Source: Pseudobacillus lumedeiriae
Lineage (GTDB): Bacteria; Bacillota; Bacilli; Bacillales; Domibacillaceae
Length of the DNA: 64,000 nucleotides
Assembly: GCF_044891285.1 (NCBI RefSeq)
Contig: NZ_JAUIYO010000003.1
Span: 124,001 to 188,000 of the forward strand
Direction of reading: 5' to 3'
The translations under genes were made by a program, and so were the position numbers. Position 1 is the first letter of the stretch. The number at the start of each line of letters is the position of its first letter. Under the pieces are notes generated by a model, which searched no databases, was not told the origin of the DNA, and saw nothing but the letters and a program-made list of their open reading frames with translations. This document shows positions 25,655 through 33,874 of the stretch, piece by piece.

Positions 25655-25706
25655 AGAAAAAACGCACTCAGGCTGTTGAAAAATGTTTTCAAGCAGCCTG
25701 AGGGTG
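25655..25706 (-). terminator. intra-operon terminator between binding protein and permease
   Basis: Arms CACCCTCAGGCTGCTTGAAAA and its near complement, followed by GCGTTTTTTC on the minus strand. It lies between the binding-protein stop and the permease start, so part of the transcripts should end here and favour the binding protein. Confidence 0.75.
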
Positions 25707-25759
25707 TTTAAAGTATCGTTTATCTGCCAAGTTCAGCTTCAGCTTTTTACATACTCCAT

Positions 25760-26536
25760 TTATTCTGCAAGATATTTATTGATGATCTCATCATACTTAC
25801 CGTTCTTTTTTAGCCCCGCTAGGCCTTTATTGATCTTTTCAAGCAGTTCTGGATTTTTACCTTTTAACACAGCAATTCCATATTGATCACCGTTCAAGCG
25901 TTCTCCCACCACTTTCAAACCGAGCTCCTTTTGAGCAATCGCATAGGCAATAACAGGGTAATCTTCGATCAGGGCATCCGCATTTCCGTTTACTACTTCC
26001 TGGAACATAGCCGGACTGTCGTTAAACTGCGTCACTTGGAATCCTTCTTTCCCCGCATGTTCCTGAGCAAACTTAGCGCCTACTGTTCCTTTTTTCACCG
26101 CTACTGTTTTTCCTTTTAAATCACTGACCGCTTTGATATTCTCATTATCTTTCTTCACGACGAGAGTGATGCCTGCATCAAAATAAGGATCAGAAAAATC
26201 AACGATCTTTTTCCTCTCATCTGTTATACTCATCCCGGCAATAGCAATATCCAATTGTCCGGCTTGCATGGCAGGAATAATTCCGCCGAAATCCATTGGG
26301 GAGAATTCGATCTGAAAGCCTTGGTTCTCAGCGATCGCGTTGATTAAATCAATATCAATTCCTTTATACTCTCCCCCTTCTTCAAACTCAAATGGAGGAT
26401 ACGTCGTATCAATACCGACTTTATATACCTTTTTTTCACCTCCTTCACTGCTGCTGTTAGCTGCCTGATCTTCGCCGCATGCCGTAAGCAAGAAAACAAA
26501 CGCAATGAGCAAACTAAAGAATCCGTATTTCTTCAT
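25760..26536 (-). CDS. polar amino acid-binding lipoprotein
   Basis: 258-aa substrate-binding lipoprotein (SBP_bac_3 family). The signal peptide ends in lipobox LTAC with Cys20. Core motifs are YKVGIDTTYPPFEFEEGGEYKGIDIDLINAIA and the Arg-containing DIAIAGMSITDERKKIVDFSDPYF that binds the alpha-carboxylate. ATG start behind GGAG; a GTG three codons upstream is less likely. First gene of the operon, separated from the permease by a partial terminator. Confidence 0.93.
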   Translation of the reverse strand: MKKYGFFSLLIAFVFLLTACGEDQAANSSSEGGEKKVYKVGIDTTYPPFEFEEGGEYKGIDIDLINAIAENQGFQIEFSPMDFGGIIPAMQAGQLDIAIAGMSITDERKKIVDFSDPYFDAGITLVVKKDNENIKAVSDLKGKTVAVKKGTVGAKFAQEHAGKEGFQVTQFNDSPAMFQEVVNGNADALIEDYPVIAYAIAQKELGLKVVGERLNGDQYGIAVLKGKNPELLEKINKGLAGLKKNGKYDEIINKYLAE

Positions 26537-26617
26537 TCCATTCACTCCAATTTTCTATTTATTTATTGGCCAGACATCGCCAATACGGACGATATAAGAA
26601 ACAGCTTGTCAACTGAG

Positions 26618-26631
26618 TGTATGTACATACA
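26618..26631. promoter_or_regulatory. palindrome upstream of amino acid ABC operon
   Basis: TGTATGTACATACA is a perfect 14-bp palindrome 82 bp before the binding-protein start, a possible operator. No cognate regulator is apparent next to it. Confidence 0.4.
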
Positions 26632-26723
26632 AAACGTTTTATGTCAGCAGCGGCTGAATACAGCTTTACCTGCTGTTTTCGACATTGCTGCTTCTGTTAA
26701 TCATGTATTTTTACAAAAATAAT

Positions 26724-26752
26724 AAAGCGGCGCTTCTTTGTGCGCCGCTTTA
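26724..26752 (-). terminator. terminator of the ABC-TetR operon
   Basis: AAAGCGGCGC / GCGCCGCTTT arms, 20 bp beyond the TetR stop. Confidence 0.82.
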
Positions 26753-26771
26753 CACCATGCCCATATTCTTC

Positions 26772-27428
26772 TTATTCAGACTCATATACACCATGCTTCA
26801 CAATGTCAAGATAATCACCAAGCTCTTTCATCAGCGGACCGGGGTCCTGAAAAAAATCATATTGTTTATTTTTATAAAGTGCCTGATATTTAGCTGATAA
26901 CTGCTCGACAATGAAGTCGGTCATTTGGATCACTTTTTCTACTGTAATGCCTGAGCGCAATTTCTCTTCATGAATGAGTTCTTTCAAGTAAATATGACGT
27001 TTCATGAATTCTTCTCCGTACGCTTCATAATGCTTGTTTAGCAACACTTCCATTTCAGCCATCACCTCTGTCGGCGGATGAAAAAAAGCAGCGGTTATCA
27101 ACTGTGTTTCTTTCCTATACGGTGCTGTTGCCCCATGCTTCAGATGCACAATTTCCTTTACCCGCTCAAAAAAGTCATCCGATGTCACATGACTGATCGC
27201 TTCCATCGTCTTTTCTGTCAACAGCGTAATAATGTGGGAAACTAAGTACATATATAAATTCTTTTTACTTTTAAAATAGTGAAAAAGGATTCCTTTAGAA
27301 ATGCCGGCCCGGCTTGTAATAACAGCTGTTGTCGTTTTTTCATAACCATTTTTCGCAAATTCCTCAATGGCCACTTGTAAAATTAAGTCTTTTTTTGCTT
27401 GAGGCTGCTTCTCAAACGCTTCATACAA
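26772..27428 (-). CDS. TetR-family regulator
   Basis: 218-aa dimeric repressor. N-terminal HTH: ILQVAIEEFAKNGYEKTTTAVITSRAGISKGILFHYFKSKKNLYMYL (about 17-64). The larger C-terminal ligand domain is unrelated to well-known ones. Last gene of an ABC ATPase-permease-TetR operon whose promoter region carries two TTGAC-GTCAA palindromes, so autoregulation and control of the exporter are likely. Confidence 0.9.
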   Translation of the reverse strand: MYEAFEKQPQAKKDLILQVAIEEFAKNGYEKTTTAVITSRAGISKGILFHYFKSKKNLYMYLVSHIITLLTEKTMEAISHVTSDDFFERVKEIVHLKHGATAPYRKETQLITAAFFHPPTEVMAEMEVLLNKHYEAYGEEFMKRHIYLKELIHEEKLRSGITVEKVIQMTDFIVEQLSAKYQALYKNKQYDFFQDPGPLMKELGDYLDIVKHGVYESE

Positions 27429-27454
27429 TCTTGAACACCTCGAACTTTCTTTAC

Positions 27455-28252
27455 TTAAACAGAAATGTCTTTCTTCTGGTATACCATAAATGCCGCTAAG
27501 ATGCTAAACAGGATCACAGCCGCCATCATCACAAGATATAAAATGTTGATAGCATCCTCTTTAATAATGGAGGACGCATCGGCATAAGTGAATGGACTAA
27601 AGTATTTTAATACGTCCAAATCCTCGGATATTCCTGATATCATATTTAAAAAGTAAGCTGCGATCACAAGGGCAATTGAAGCAGAAAGAGTGTTTCTTGT
27701 TTTCTTCATCACAGACGAAAGCATAAACGAAATAGCTGCAAACGTGAAATGAAGCAAGATCGCTGCGATGATTAACAACGCGAACGTTTCATATGGCACG
27801 TCATGATCTTTAGCAAATTGAAAACCGATGAGTCCGGCTGCTGCCGCCACGCTATTAAAAATAAGTATATTAACGATGACTACTCCTAACTTTTGTGCTA
27901 CGATTTGACTTCTCGTAATCGGCTTTGACAGCAAAAACTCAATCGTCTTTTCATTTTCTTCCTTCGCCAGGATGTTCGATGCTAACATTGCGGCATAAAT
28001 ACTCCCAAGAAGTGTTGTCATCATGTGAACTTCAATCCCATAAAAGCCCATTAACGTTCCAAGGCTTAACTCATCGAGTCCAAATGCTTTTTGCATCGAT
28101 TCAGGGTACGCTTCCATCATCTTTGATAGACTTTCCTGCTGCTCAGCAAACTGCGGAAACATACTTAACAGCCCTACAATCAAGCCGCCGAGAATCACAC
28201 TCCAAATGAGTAAAGACTTCCGGCCCCGCTTAAATTCCCTTTGAAAAATCAT
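27455..28252 (-). CDS. ABC-2 type exporter permease
   Basis: 265-aa membrane subunit with six hydrophobic segments of the ABC-2 type. It contains FQREFKRGRKSLLIWSVIL at the N-terminus and EEKTIEFLLSKPITRSQIVAQKLGVV, typical of exporters in the bacitracin/antibiotic-extrusion and Yfi-like group. The ATG sits behind GGAGGGAT. The gene begins 13 bp after the ATPase ends. Substrate unknown. Confidence 0.88.
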   Translation of the reverse strand: MIFQREFKRGRKSLLIWSVILGGLIVGLLSMFPQFAEQQESLSKMMEAYPESMQKAFGLDELSLGTLMGFYGIEVHMMTTLLGSIYAAMLASNILAKEENEKTIEFLLSKPITRSQIVAQKLGVVIVNILIFNSVAAAAGLIGFQFAKDHDVPYETFALLIIAAILLHFTFAAISFMLSSVMKKTRNTLSASIALVIAAYFLNMISGISEDLDVLKYFSPFTYADASSIIKEDAINILYLVMMAAVILFSILAAFMVYQKKDISV

Positions 28253-28265
28253 CGTCCATCCCTCC

Positions 28266-29141
28266 TCATTTTTCATAATAGTGCATAAAGGTTTCTTCAA
28301 GCGTCGGTTCTTCAATTAACACATCATGAAGCGGCAAGCCATTTAATTTGCTGAGAAGCTCTTGAATGTTCCCGCTGTAAAGCAAACGCATTTCATTCGA
28401 CTTTATTTCCTGTTGGATCACACCTTCCAACTCTATGTGCAGCGGCTCTCCCACTTTAAAAATAAGCGTGACGTTTTTTACTTTATTTTTCGTTAAACTC
28501 TCGATGGACTCTACTTGAACGAGCTTTCCTTCTTTAATAATTGCCACGCGCTCACACATCTTCTGCACCTCGCTCAAAATGTGAGACGAAAAGAAAATCG
28601 TCGCGCCCCGCTTTTGTTCTTCATGAAGCAAGTCAAAAAAATAATGCTGCATCAACGGGTCCAGTCCACCTGTCGGTTCATCCAAAATAATCAGCCGAGG
28701 CTGATGTAAAAGCGCCTGAACAATCCCGACCTTTTTACGGTTACCGAAAGAAAGGTCTTCTATTTTTCGGCTCAAGTCCAAATCTAAGCCGTCTGCCAGC
28801 TCTTTCATTCTCACTGTATTAAAGTTTCTATGAAAACGCCCAGAATACGTTAATAAATCAATCACTTTCATATCATCGTAATAATGAACTTCGGAAGGCA
28901 AATAGCCGACGTCCTGCCGGATTTCTTTCGAGTGCTTCACGATGTCCTTGCCAAAAATCGCGGCGCTTCCACTCGTTGGAAAAATCAAATTCAATAGTGT
29001 GCGAATCGTTGTACTTTTACCCGCACCGTTTGGACCGATAAAACCAAAAATTTCTCCTTCCTCGATCGAAAAAGAAATATCTGAAATTCCACGGTTGTTT
29101 TTATACGACTTCGTTAACTGATGAAGTTCCACAATCGCCAT
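28266..29141 (-). CDS. ABC exporter ATPase
   Basis: 291-aa ATPase: Walker A GPNGAGKST, Q-loop LPSEVHYYDDM, signature DLSFGNRKKVGIVQALLH (a Gly-Asn variant of LSGGQ, common in the CcmA/DrrA branch), Walker B LIILDEPTGGLDP and switch FFSSHILSEV. The ~80-residue C-terminal extension (about 210-291) is typical of drug and lantibiotic exporters. Start chosen at the ATG behind AAGGGGGAAGC. First gene of the exporter operon. Confidence 0.92.
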   Translation of the reverse strand: MAIVELHQLTKSYKNNRGISDISFSIEEGEIFGFIGPNGAGKSTTIRTLLNLIFPTSGSAAIFGKDIVKHSKEIRQDVGYLPSEVHYYDDMKVIDLLTYSGRFHRNFNTVRMKELADGLDLDLSRKIEDLSFGNRKKVGIVQALLHQPRLIILDEPTGGLDPLMQHYFFDLLHEEQKRGATIFFSSHILSEVQKMCERVAIIKEGKLVQVESIESLTKNKVKNVTLIFKVGEPLHIELEGVIQQEIKSNEMRLLYSGNIQELLSKLNGLPLHDVLIEEPTLEETFMHYYEK

Positions 29142-29160
29142 CTTGCTTCCCCCTTTTTTA

Positions 29161-29259
29161 AGACTGTGTTCATGACTATTGTTGATTTTCCATCTTGGTT
29201 GATTGGAGCAGAAAGCGGGTCCCTCCAGCAAAAATCAACCGAGGAATTTAACAAATTCT
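29161..29259. repeat. family B dispersed element, copy 4 (degenerate)
   Basis: TGTTCATGACTATTGTTGATT, then GGTTGATTGGAGC, AGCGGGTCCCTCC and TCAACCGAGGAATTTAACAAA. It lies between the exporter ATPase and its operators. Confidence 0.75.
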
Positions 29260-29275
29260 TTTTAAAAACACACCA

Positions 29276-29327
29276 CAATTGACTAATTGGTCAATTGCAT
29301 CTTACTTTATGTTGACCCATTGGTCAA
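29276..29327 (-). promoter_or_regulatory. two tandem TetR-type operators
   Basis: Site 1 (29276-29297) has arms CAATTGAC / GTCAATTG around six bases. Site 2 (29312-29327) is TTGACC-CATT-GGTCAA. Their centres are 33 bp apart, about three helical turns, on the same face of the DNA. They precede the exporter-TetR operon. Confidence 0.75.
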
Positions 29328-29410
29328 TATGCTTTTTTATGATCGATCTGTTACGTTTATCCAAGATTTTGGAGCATTGTTTACCATGTTTGTTTTTTTA
29401 ACCATTTAAA

Positions 29411-29453
29411 CTCACAAAAACTTCACAAAAGATGGCTAGAATAAGACTATACT
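29411..29453 (+). promoter_or_regulatory. response-regulator box and -10 of two-component operon
   Basis: CTCACAAAAACTTCACA (29411-29427) is a direct repeat with an 11-bp period, the usual layout for OmpR/PhoB-type regulators, 20 bp before TATACT (29448-29453). An almost identical box precedes the sco gene at 31587. Confidence 0.65.
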
Positions 29454-29489
29454 TTAGAAAGAAATAATAAAGAAAGTGAGGTTTCGAAT

Positions 29490-30167
29490 ATGAACGAATT
29501 CACTGTCATGATTATAGATGATGAAGAAACGATGCGTGAATTAGTGAGGACATTTTTAGAAAAGGAAGGGTACCGTGTCGTTGAAGCCTCTAATGGGATA
29601 GAGGCTCTTGCTGCTATTGATAAGCAGGTACCCCATTTATTACTTGTTGATGTCATGATGCCTTATATGAATGGTTTTACATTTACGAAAGAGGTGAAGA
29701 GAAAATATGACCTCCCTCTTATTTTTTTATCAGCAAAAGGAGAAGAATGGGATAAAATTCACGGACTTAAACTCGGCGGGGATGATTACATCGTCAAGCC
29801 TTTTCATCCTGGCGAACTGCTAGCTAGAATTGAATCTGTCTTAAGAAGAACGAACCCTTCTCCGCAAAAGAAAAATCGTTATACGATTGGCCCGCTGACT
29901 CTTGATACGAATGCTCATAAAGCGACGGTGGACGGACAGACTCTTTCACTAACGTTAAAAGAGTTTGAACTTCTTTCCCGGCTCGCCCAGCATCCTGAAA
30001 CTGTTTTCACAAGAGAGCAGCTGCTGCAATCGGTTTGGGGAGAAGACTATAATGGAAGCGAACGAACCGTCGATACACATATTAAAACGCTGCGATTGAA
30101 ATTAAAGGATCATGCGGATCTCATTCAAACGGTTTGGGGGATCGGCTATAAATTTGAGGTGTCCTAG
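29490..30167 (+). CDS. OmpR/PhoB-family response regulator
   Basis: 225-aa DNA-binding regulator. Receiver acidic residues are Asp10/Asp11, phospho-acceptor Asp54 (LVDVMMP), switch Lys in IVKPF. The winged helix includes FTREQLLQSVWGEDYNGSERTVDTHIKTLRLKL. GTGAGG ribosome site. Stop and kinase start share a base, so translation is coupled. Probable targets are its own operon and the downstream Sco1-like operon, which share a direct-repeat box. Confidence 0.94.
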   Translation: MNEFTVMIIDDEETMRELVRTFLEKEGYRVVEASNGIEALAAIDKQVPHLLLVDVMMPYMNGFTFTKEVKRKYDLPLIFLSAKGEEWDKIHGLKLGGDDYIVKPFHPGELLARIESVLRRTNPSPQKKNRYTIGPLTLDTNAHKATVDGQTLSLTLKEFELLSRLAQHPETVFTREQLLQSVWGEDYNGSERTVDTHIKTLRLKLKDHADLIQTVWGIGYKFEVS

Positions 30168-31570
30168 TGAAAAGTATAACGTTAAGCCAAAAAGTGCTCT
30201 GGCTTATTTTAGCGTGTATCATATTCACGATTATTTTTTCTTTCTTTTTCCTGCACTTTTTATATAAGGATTTATATTTAAACAGCATTCGCGACTCCGT
30301 TATTTATCAAGGAGAACGAACGGCCTCTCATTATCATTACGGTGCTTTAAGTGAAGAAATTATTGAAAAAATTCACTGGTACAACGTCGTATCGGAATAT
30401 GACATCATTGTCGTCGATAATTTAGATGAATTGTCCACATACTTTCCATATAAAATCGATTATCAAGCACTCGTGAATAAACGAGACCGCAAGCTGCTGG
30501 AACAAGGCCAGTACGTGATGAAAGAAGGCTATGTAAAGGAGTTCAAACGGGAAATTATCGGTGCTATTTTCCCAATCATGGGTGAGAAAGGGCTCATCGG
30601 ATTTGTATATATTTACGTTCCACTGGCTGCTCTTCAAGAAGTATTCCAGGGCAGCCTGCCAATCTTAGTGATAACAGGCACTTTATTTTTTCTCATGCTC
30701 TTTCTTATTGTGAATCGAATTCGGCAGTCCATGTTTCAGCCGCTTACAGAGATTCAGCAGTTTTCCAAAGAGGTATCCAAAGGCAATTACACCAATCGGC
30801 TGCCGATTCAAACGAACGATGAGATCGGCCAGCTGGCTCAAGCATTTAATAAAATGACATCTTCACTAGAAGAACAGGACATCCGAAAGAAAGAATTTTT
30901 ATCGAATGTCGTTCATGAATTACGAACACCGCTCACCTATATCGGCGGCTACACGCAAGCATTAAAACAACAAATCTACACATCTCCAGAAGAGGCAGAG
31001 CATTATTTGCAGACCATTGAAAAAGAAACAGACCGCTTGAAAAAGCTGATTCATGACTTAGTCGACCTCGATCATCTTCAAGAAAATATGTACATGCTAA
31101 ATAAAGAACCGATTGTCATCGCTCAGTTGCTGTTAGATACCCTTCATCTGTTTGATATCCATATAAATGATAAAAAGATGGAAACAGATGTACATTTCCA
31201 AGAAGATTTAATTATTAATGGTGATCCCAATCGGATTCAGCAAGTCATGTATAACTTGTTAGATAATGCGATCAAGTACTCTTCTGAAAAAAGTGTACTC
31301 AAAGTCGTGTTAACACAAGAAGGCGACGAGATGCTGCTGCAAATAACAAACCAGGGGATCGGCATTCCTGCAGAAGACCTTCCACGCATTGGGGAACGCT
31401 TTTTCCGGACAGATAAAGCAAGAACTCGAGCAACAGGCGGAACTGGGCTTGGCCTATCCATTGTGAAAGAAATCATCAGGCTGCACGATGGCTCCTTTTT
31501 AATCAACAGCAGCATTAAAGAAACGACTGTGACGATTCGACTGCCTCTCCTCGTTGAACCTTTTGTTTGA
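30167..31570 (+). CDS. sensor histidine kinase
   Basis: 467-aa kinase. TM1 is about 10-33, an extracellular sensor about 34-163, TM2 about 164-184 and HAMP 185-238. Phospho-accepting His250 is in NVVHELRTPL. ATP-binding motifs are NLLDNAIKYS, NQGIGI and GGTGLGLSIVKEI. GTG start overlaps the regulator stop by one base. The signal is unknown; linkage to Sco1-like and YtkA-like lipoproteins suggests copper, redox or respiratory status. Confidence 0.93.
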   Translation: MKSITLSQKVLWLILACIIFTIIFSFFFLHFLYKDLYLNSIRDSVIYQGERTASHYHYGALSEEIIEKIHWYNVVSEYDIIVVDNLDELSTYFPYKIDYQALVNKRDRKLLEQGQYVMKEGYVKEFKREIIGAIFPIMGEKGLIGFVYIYVPLAALQEVFQGSLPILVITGTLFFLMLFLIVNRIRQSMFQPLTEIQQFSKEVSKGNYTNRLPIQTNDEIGQLAQAFNKMTSSLEEQDIRKKEFLSNVVHELRTPLTYIGGYTQALKQQIYTSPEEAEHYLQTIEKETDRLKKLIHDLVDLDHLQENMYMLNKEPIVIAQLLLDTLHLFDIHINDKKMETDVHFQEDLIINGDPNRIQQVMYNLLDNAIKYSSEKSVLKVVLTQEGDEMLLQITNQGIGIPAEDLPRIGERFFRTDKARTRATGGTGLGLSIVKEIIRLHDGSFLINSSIKETTVTIRLPLLVEPFV

Positions 31571-31586
31571 AATTTGTTAAAGTTTT

Positions 31587-31603
31587 CTCACAAGGACTTC
31601 ACA
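31587..31603 (+). promoter_or_regulatory. second copy of the response-regulator box, upstream of sco
   Basis: CTCACAAGGACTTCACA matches the box in front of the regulator gene at 15 of 17 positions and is likewise placed about 20-25 bp before AT-rich -10 candidates. Confidence 0.62.
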
Positions 31604-31678
31604 TTCATTGATTATGCTTAATTCAGATATTCTTTTTCATCCTGTAATGAATGATCAATAGAAAAGAGGTGCAGCATC

Positions 31679-32248
31679 GTGAGAAAAACAAGACTGCTTA
31701 TGTTAAACACCGCATTCATCCTCCTTTCAGCTTGCGGTTTAACCGAAGTAAAACCTTACCAAATGCAGTCATTTACTTTTATGAACCAGAATGAACAGTC
31801 ATTTGGCACTGATAATTTGAAAGGGAAAGTGTGGATTGCTAACTTTATCTTCACGAATTGTGACACCGTCTGCCCTCCGATGACTGCTAATATGGCCGCA
31901 TTGCAGAAAAAATTGAAAGAAGAGAATATCGGAGTAGAGCTTGTGTCTTTTAGTGTAGATCCTGCTGCCGATACACCGAGAAAATTAAAAACATACATAG
32001 CCAACTTTACAGAAGATGAATCAAACTGGAACATGCTCACAGGCTATACACAGCAAGAAATTGAATGGTTTGGCAGGGAAGAATTTCAAACTCTTATTCA
32101 AAAGCCAAAATCATCCGATCAAGTGATCCACAATACGAATTTGTATTTAGTGAATAAGGATGGTGAAATTGTAAATGAGTATATTTTCACTTCAGGTACG
32201 AACAGCGAGGAGATCATCAACGATGTGAAAAAGCTCGTTTCAAAGTAA
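31679..32248 (+). CDS. Sco1/SenC family copper-binding lipoprotein
   Basis: 189-aa membrane-anchored thioredoxin-fold protein. Lipobox LSAC (Cys19), then the Sco copper site: CDTVC (Cys61, Cys65) and His151 in VIHNTNLY. Sco proteins deliver copper to, or reduce, the CuA centre of cytochrome c oxidase; related forms act in oxidative stress defence. No oxidase genes are in the window. GTG start behind AGAGGTG. It is co-directional with a His-rich YtkA-like lipoprotein. Confidence 0.92.
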   Translation: MRKTRLLMLNTAFILLSACGLTEVKPYQMQSFTFMNQNEQSFGTDNLKGKVWIANFIFTNCDTVCPPMTANMAALQKKLKEENIGVELVSFSVDPAADTPRKLKTYIANFTEDESNWNMLTGYTQQEIEWFGREEFQTLIQKPKSSDQVIHNTNLYLVNKDGEIVNEYIFTSGTNSEEIINDVKKLVSK

Positions 32249-32309
32249 CTTTTTTGGATGAAAAGAGAAAGCTTTCGCCAGATACATAGGTGAAAATGGA
32301 GGATTGGAT

Positions 32310-33104
32310 ATGCGAAAAACATTTTGGATGGTTATTTTAGTCTTAGCAATAGCCGCACTGTCTGCTTGTAACAGCGGGACAGAAAAAGCAGAAAAGAAAG
32401 TTGAGAATACAAAAGTTCCACAAATGCTGGAAGCTAAGCTTGACGTTCCTGAAACAGCTGCCGTAAACGAAAAAATAACGATGAAGGCTAGCGTTACACA
32501 AGGAGATGAAAAAGTAGCTGATGCCAATGAAGTCGAATTTGAAGTATGGGAAGATGGCAAAAAAACAGAAAGCCAAATGATTCAAACGAAAAACAATAAA
32601 GACGGCACATATGAAGCGGAAACAGCCTTTGACCATGATGGCGTCTTTACCGTACAAGTACACGTGACAGCAAGAGGTCTGCATACGATGCCGACTAAGT
32701 CAGTGACTGTCGGAAAAGGAGCCGCTGTTCAGGAGGAGACACATCACGATCATGAAGGACACACAGATCATGAGCATGGACATGGACACGGACATGGCAT
32801 TACAGAAGGATTCAGCATGCACTTCACGGAGCCGAAAAGTATCACAGCCGGTGCAGATACAACATTAACTGTCCGTTTACAGATGAAGGAGACTCCTTTA
32901 GAAAAAGCACAAGTCCGCTACGAAATTTGGAATGCGGATAACTCTGGGAAACACGAATGGGTCGCCGCAAAAGAAGCCAGCCCTGGCGAATATTCAGCTG
33001 CTCATCCCTTCTCACAAGCCGGTACATTCCAAGTGAAAGTTCATGTTGAAAATAAAGAAGGATTACATGAACATGAAGAATATGAAGTAACTGTAGGAAA
33101 ATAA
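32310..33104 (+). CDS. His-rich lipoprotein with two YtkA-like domains
   Basis: 264-aa lipoprotein (lipobox LSAC, Cys20). Two immunoglobulin-like YtkA/FixH-type domains (about 38-136 and 166-262) share the pattern ...VRFEVW/YEIW..., AKEASPGEYSA, TFQVKVHV. Between them lies a histidine/acidic linker (about 145-162, 9 His in 18 residues) that must bind metal such as Cu, Zn or Ni. Domain repeat plus linker suggest a metal chaperone or sensor accessory at the cell surface. ATG behind GGAGGATTG. Confidence 0.85.
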   Translation: MRKTFWMVILVLAIAALSACNSGTEKAEKKVENTKVPQMLEAKLDVPETAAVNEKITMKASVTQGDEKVADANEVEFEVWEDGKKTESQMIQTKNNKDGTYEAETAFDHDGVFTVQVHVTARGLHTMPTKSVTVGKGAAVQEETHHDHEGHTDHEHGHGHGHGITEGFSMHFTEPKSITAGADTTLTVRLQMKETPLEKAQVRYEIWNADNSGKHEWVAAKEASPGEYSAAHPFSQAGTFQVKVHVENKEGLHEHEEYEVTVGK

Positions 33105-33163
33105 ATAAGTAGTTGACTGCATTTTTGGAAGTTAGACCGTATATTAAGAAAAGCCGACTGCAA

Positions 33164-33208
33164 TAAAAAAGGGTATCCCAAAAGACTAATTTTTTGGGAT
33201 ACCCTTTT
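33164..33208. terminator. bidirectional terminator
   Basis: AAAAGGGTATCCCAAAA and its complement TTTTGGGATACCCTTTT between the YtkA-like gene and the convergent iron ABC operon. Confidence 0.9.
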
Positions 33209-33226
33209 CTTTTTCTACTGTACATT

Positions 33227-33874
33227 CTATTCTCTTTGACCCATTTCAATGCTGCGGTCACAAATGGCTTCCACATCTTCGCGGTCGTGCGTCACAATCA
33301 TGCAAGTAATGTTCGCCTTCTTCAAAATGACGCGCAAATCCTCCCTAATTTCCGCTTTTAGATCTGCATCTAAGTTGCTGAACGGCTCATCCATTAACAG
33401 TACATTCGGTTTAGGTGCAAGTGCTCTCGCCAAAGCAATTCGCTGCTGCTGGCCGCCGCTTAATTCATGTGGATAACGTTCAGCGAATTTTTCCATTTTA
33501 ACGAGTTTCAGCATTTCTAGCACACGCGGCTTGCGTTCTTTTTTTGGCAGCCGCCCTAAACCAAACATAATGTTCTCTGTCACGGTCATATGCGGAAAAA
33601 GCGCGTAATCTTGAAATACCATGCCTACTCCTCTATCTTCGGGCTGGACGAATAGTTTCTCTGTAACGACTGGCTTTTCAGCAATAGAAATAGAACCTTG
33701 CCATGGCATTTCTAACCCCGCAATTAAACGAAGGATCGTGCTTTTTCCGCTGCCGCTCGGTCCGAGAATCCCGACAATCTCATCTTTCATGATCGACAAG
33801 GACACACCATTAATCACAGGCTCCCCTGCAGAAGAAAACGAAAAAACAAGATTTTGGACGTCTACAATTTTCAT
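33227..33874 (-). CDS. ferric iron ABC transporter ATPase
   Basis: 215-aa ATPase of the FbpC/PotA class: Walker A GPSGSGKST, Q-loop MVFQDYALFPH, signature LSGGQQQRIALARALA, Walker B VLLMDEPFSNLD, switch VTHDREDV. It is short: it ends soon after the switch, lacking the C-terminal TOBE regulatory domain of typical FbpC (~350 aa). The sequence runs directly into the terminator, so this looks like the natural form. Overlaps the permease gene by 4 bp. Confidence 0.92.
   Translation of the reverse strand: MKIVDVQNLVFSFSSAGEPVINGVSLSIMKDEIVGILGPSGSGKSTILRLIAGLEMPWQGSISIAEKPVVTEKLFVQPEDRGVGMVFQDYALFPHMTVTENIMFGLGRLPKKERKPRVLEMLKLVKMEKFAERYPHELSGGQQQRIALARALAPKPNVLLMDEPFSNLDADLKAEIREDLRVILKKANITCMIVTHDREDVEAICDRSIEMGQRE

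Noticed and set aside
33227..33874. Truncated FbpC ATPase as a pseudogene
   Set aside because: It is short for the class, but all nucleotide-binding motifs are intact, the gene is coupled to the permease and a terminator follows directly, so it is probably a natural short form.
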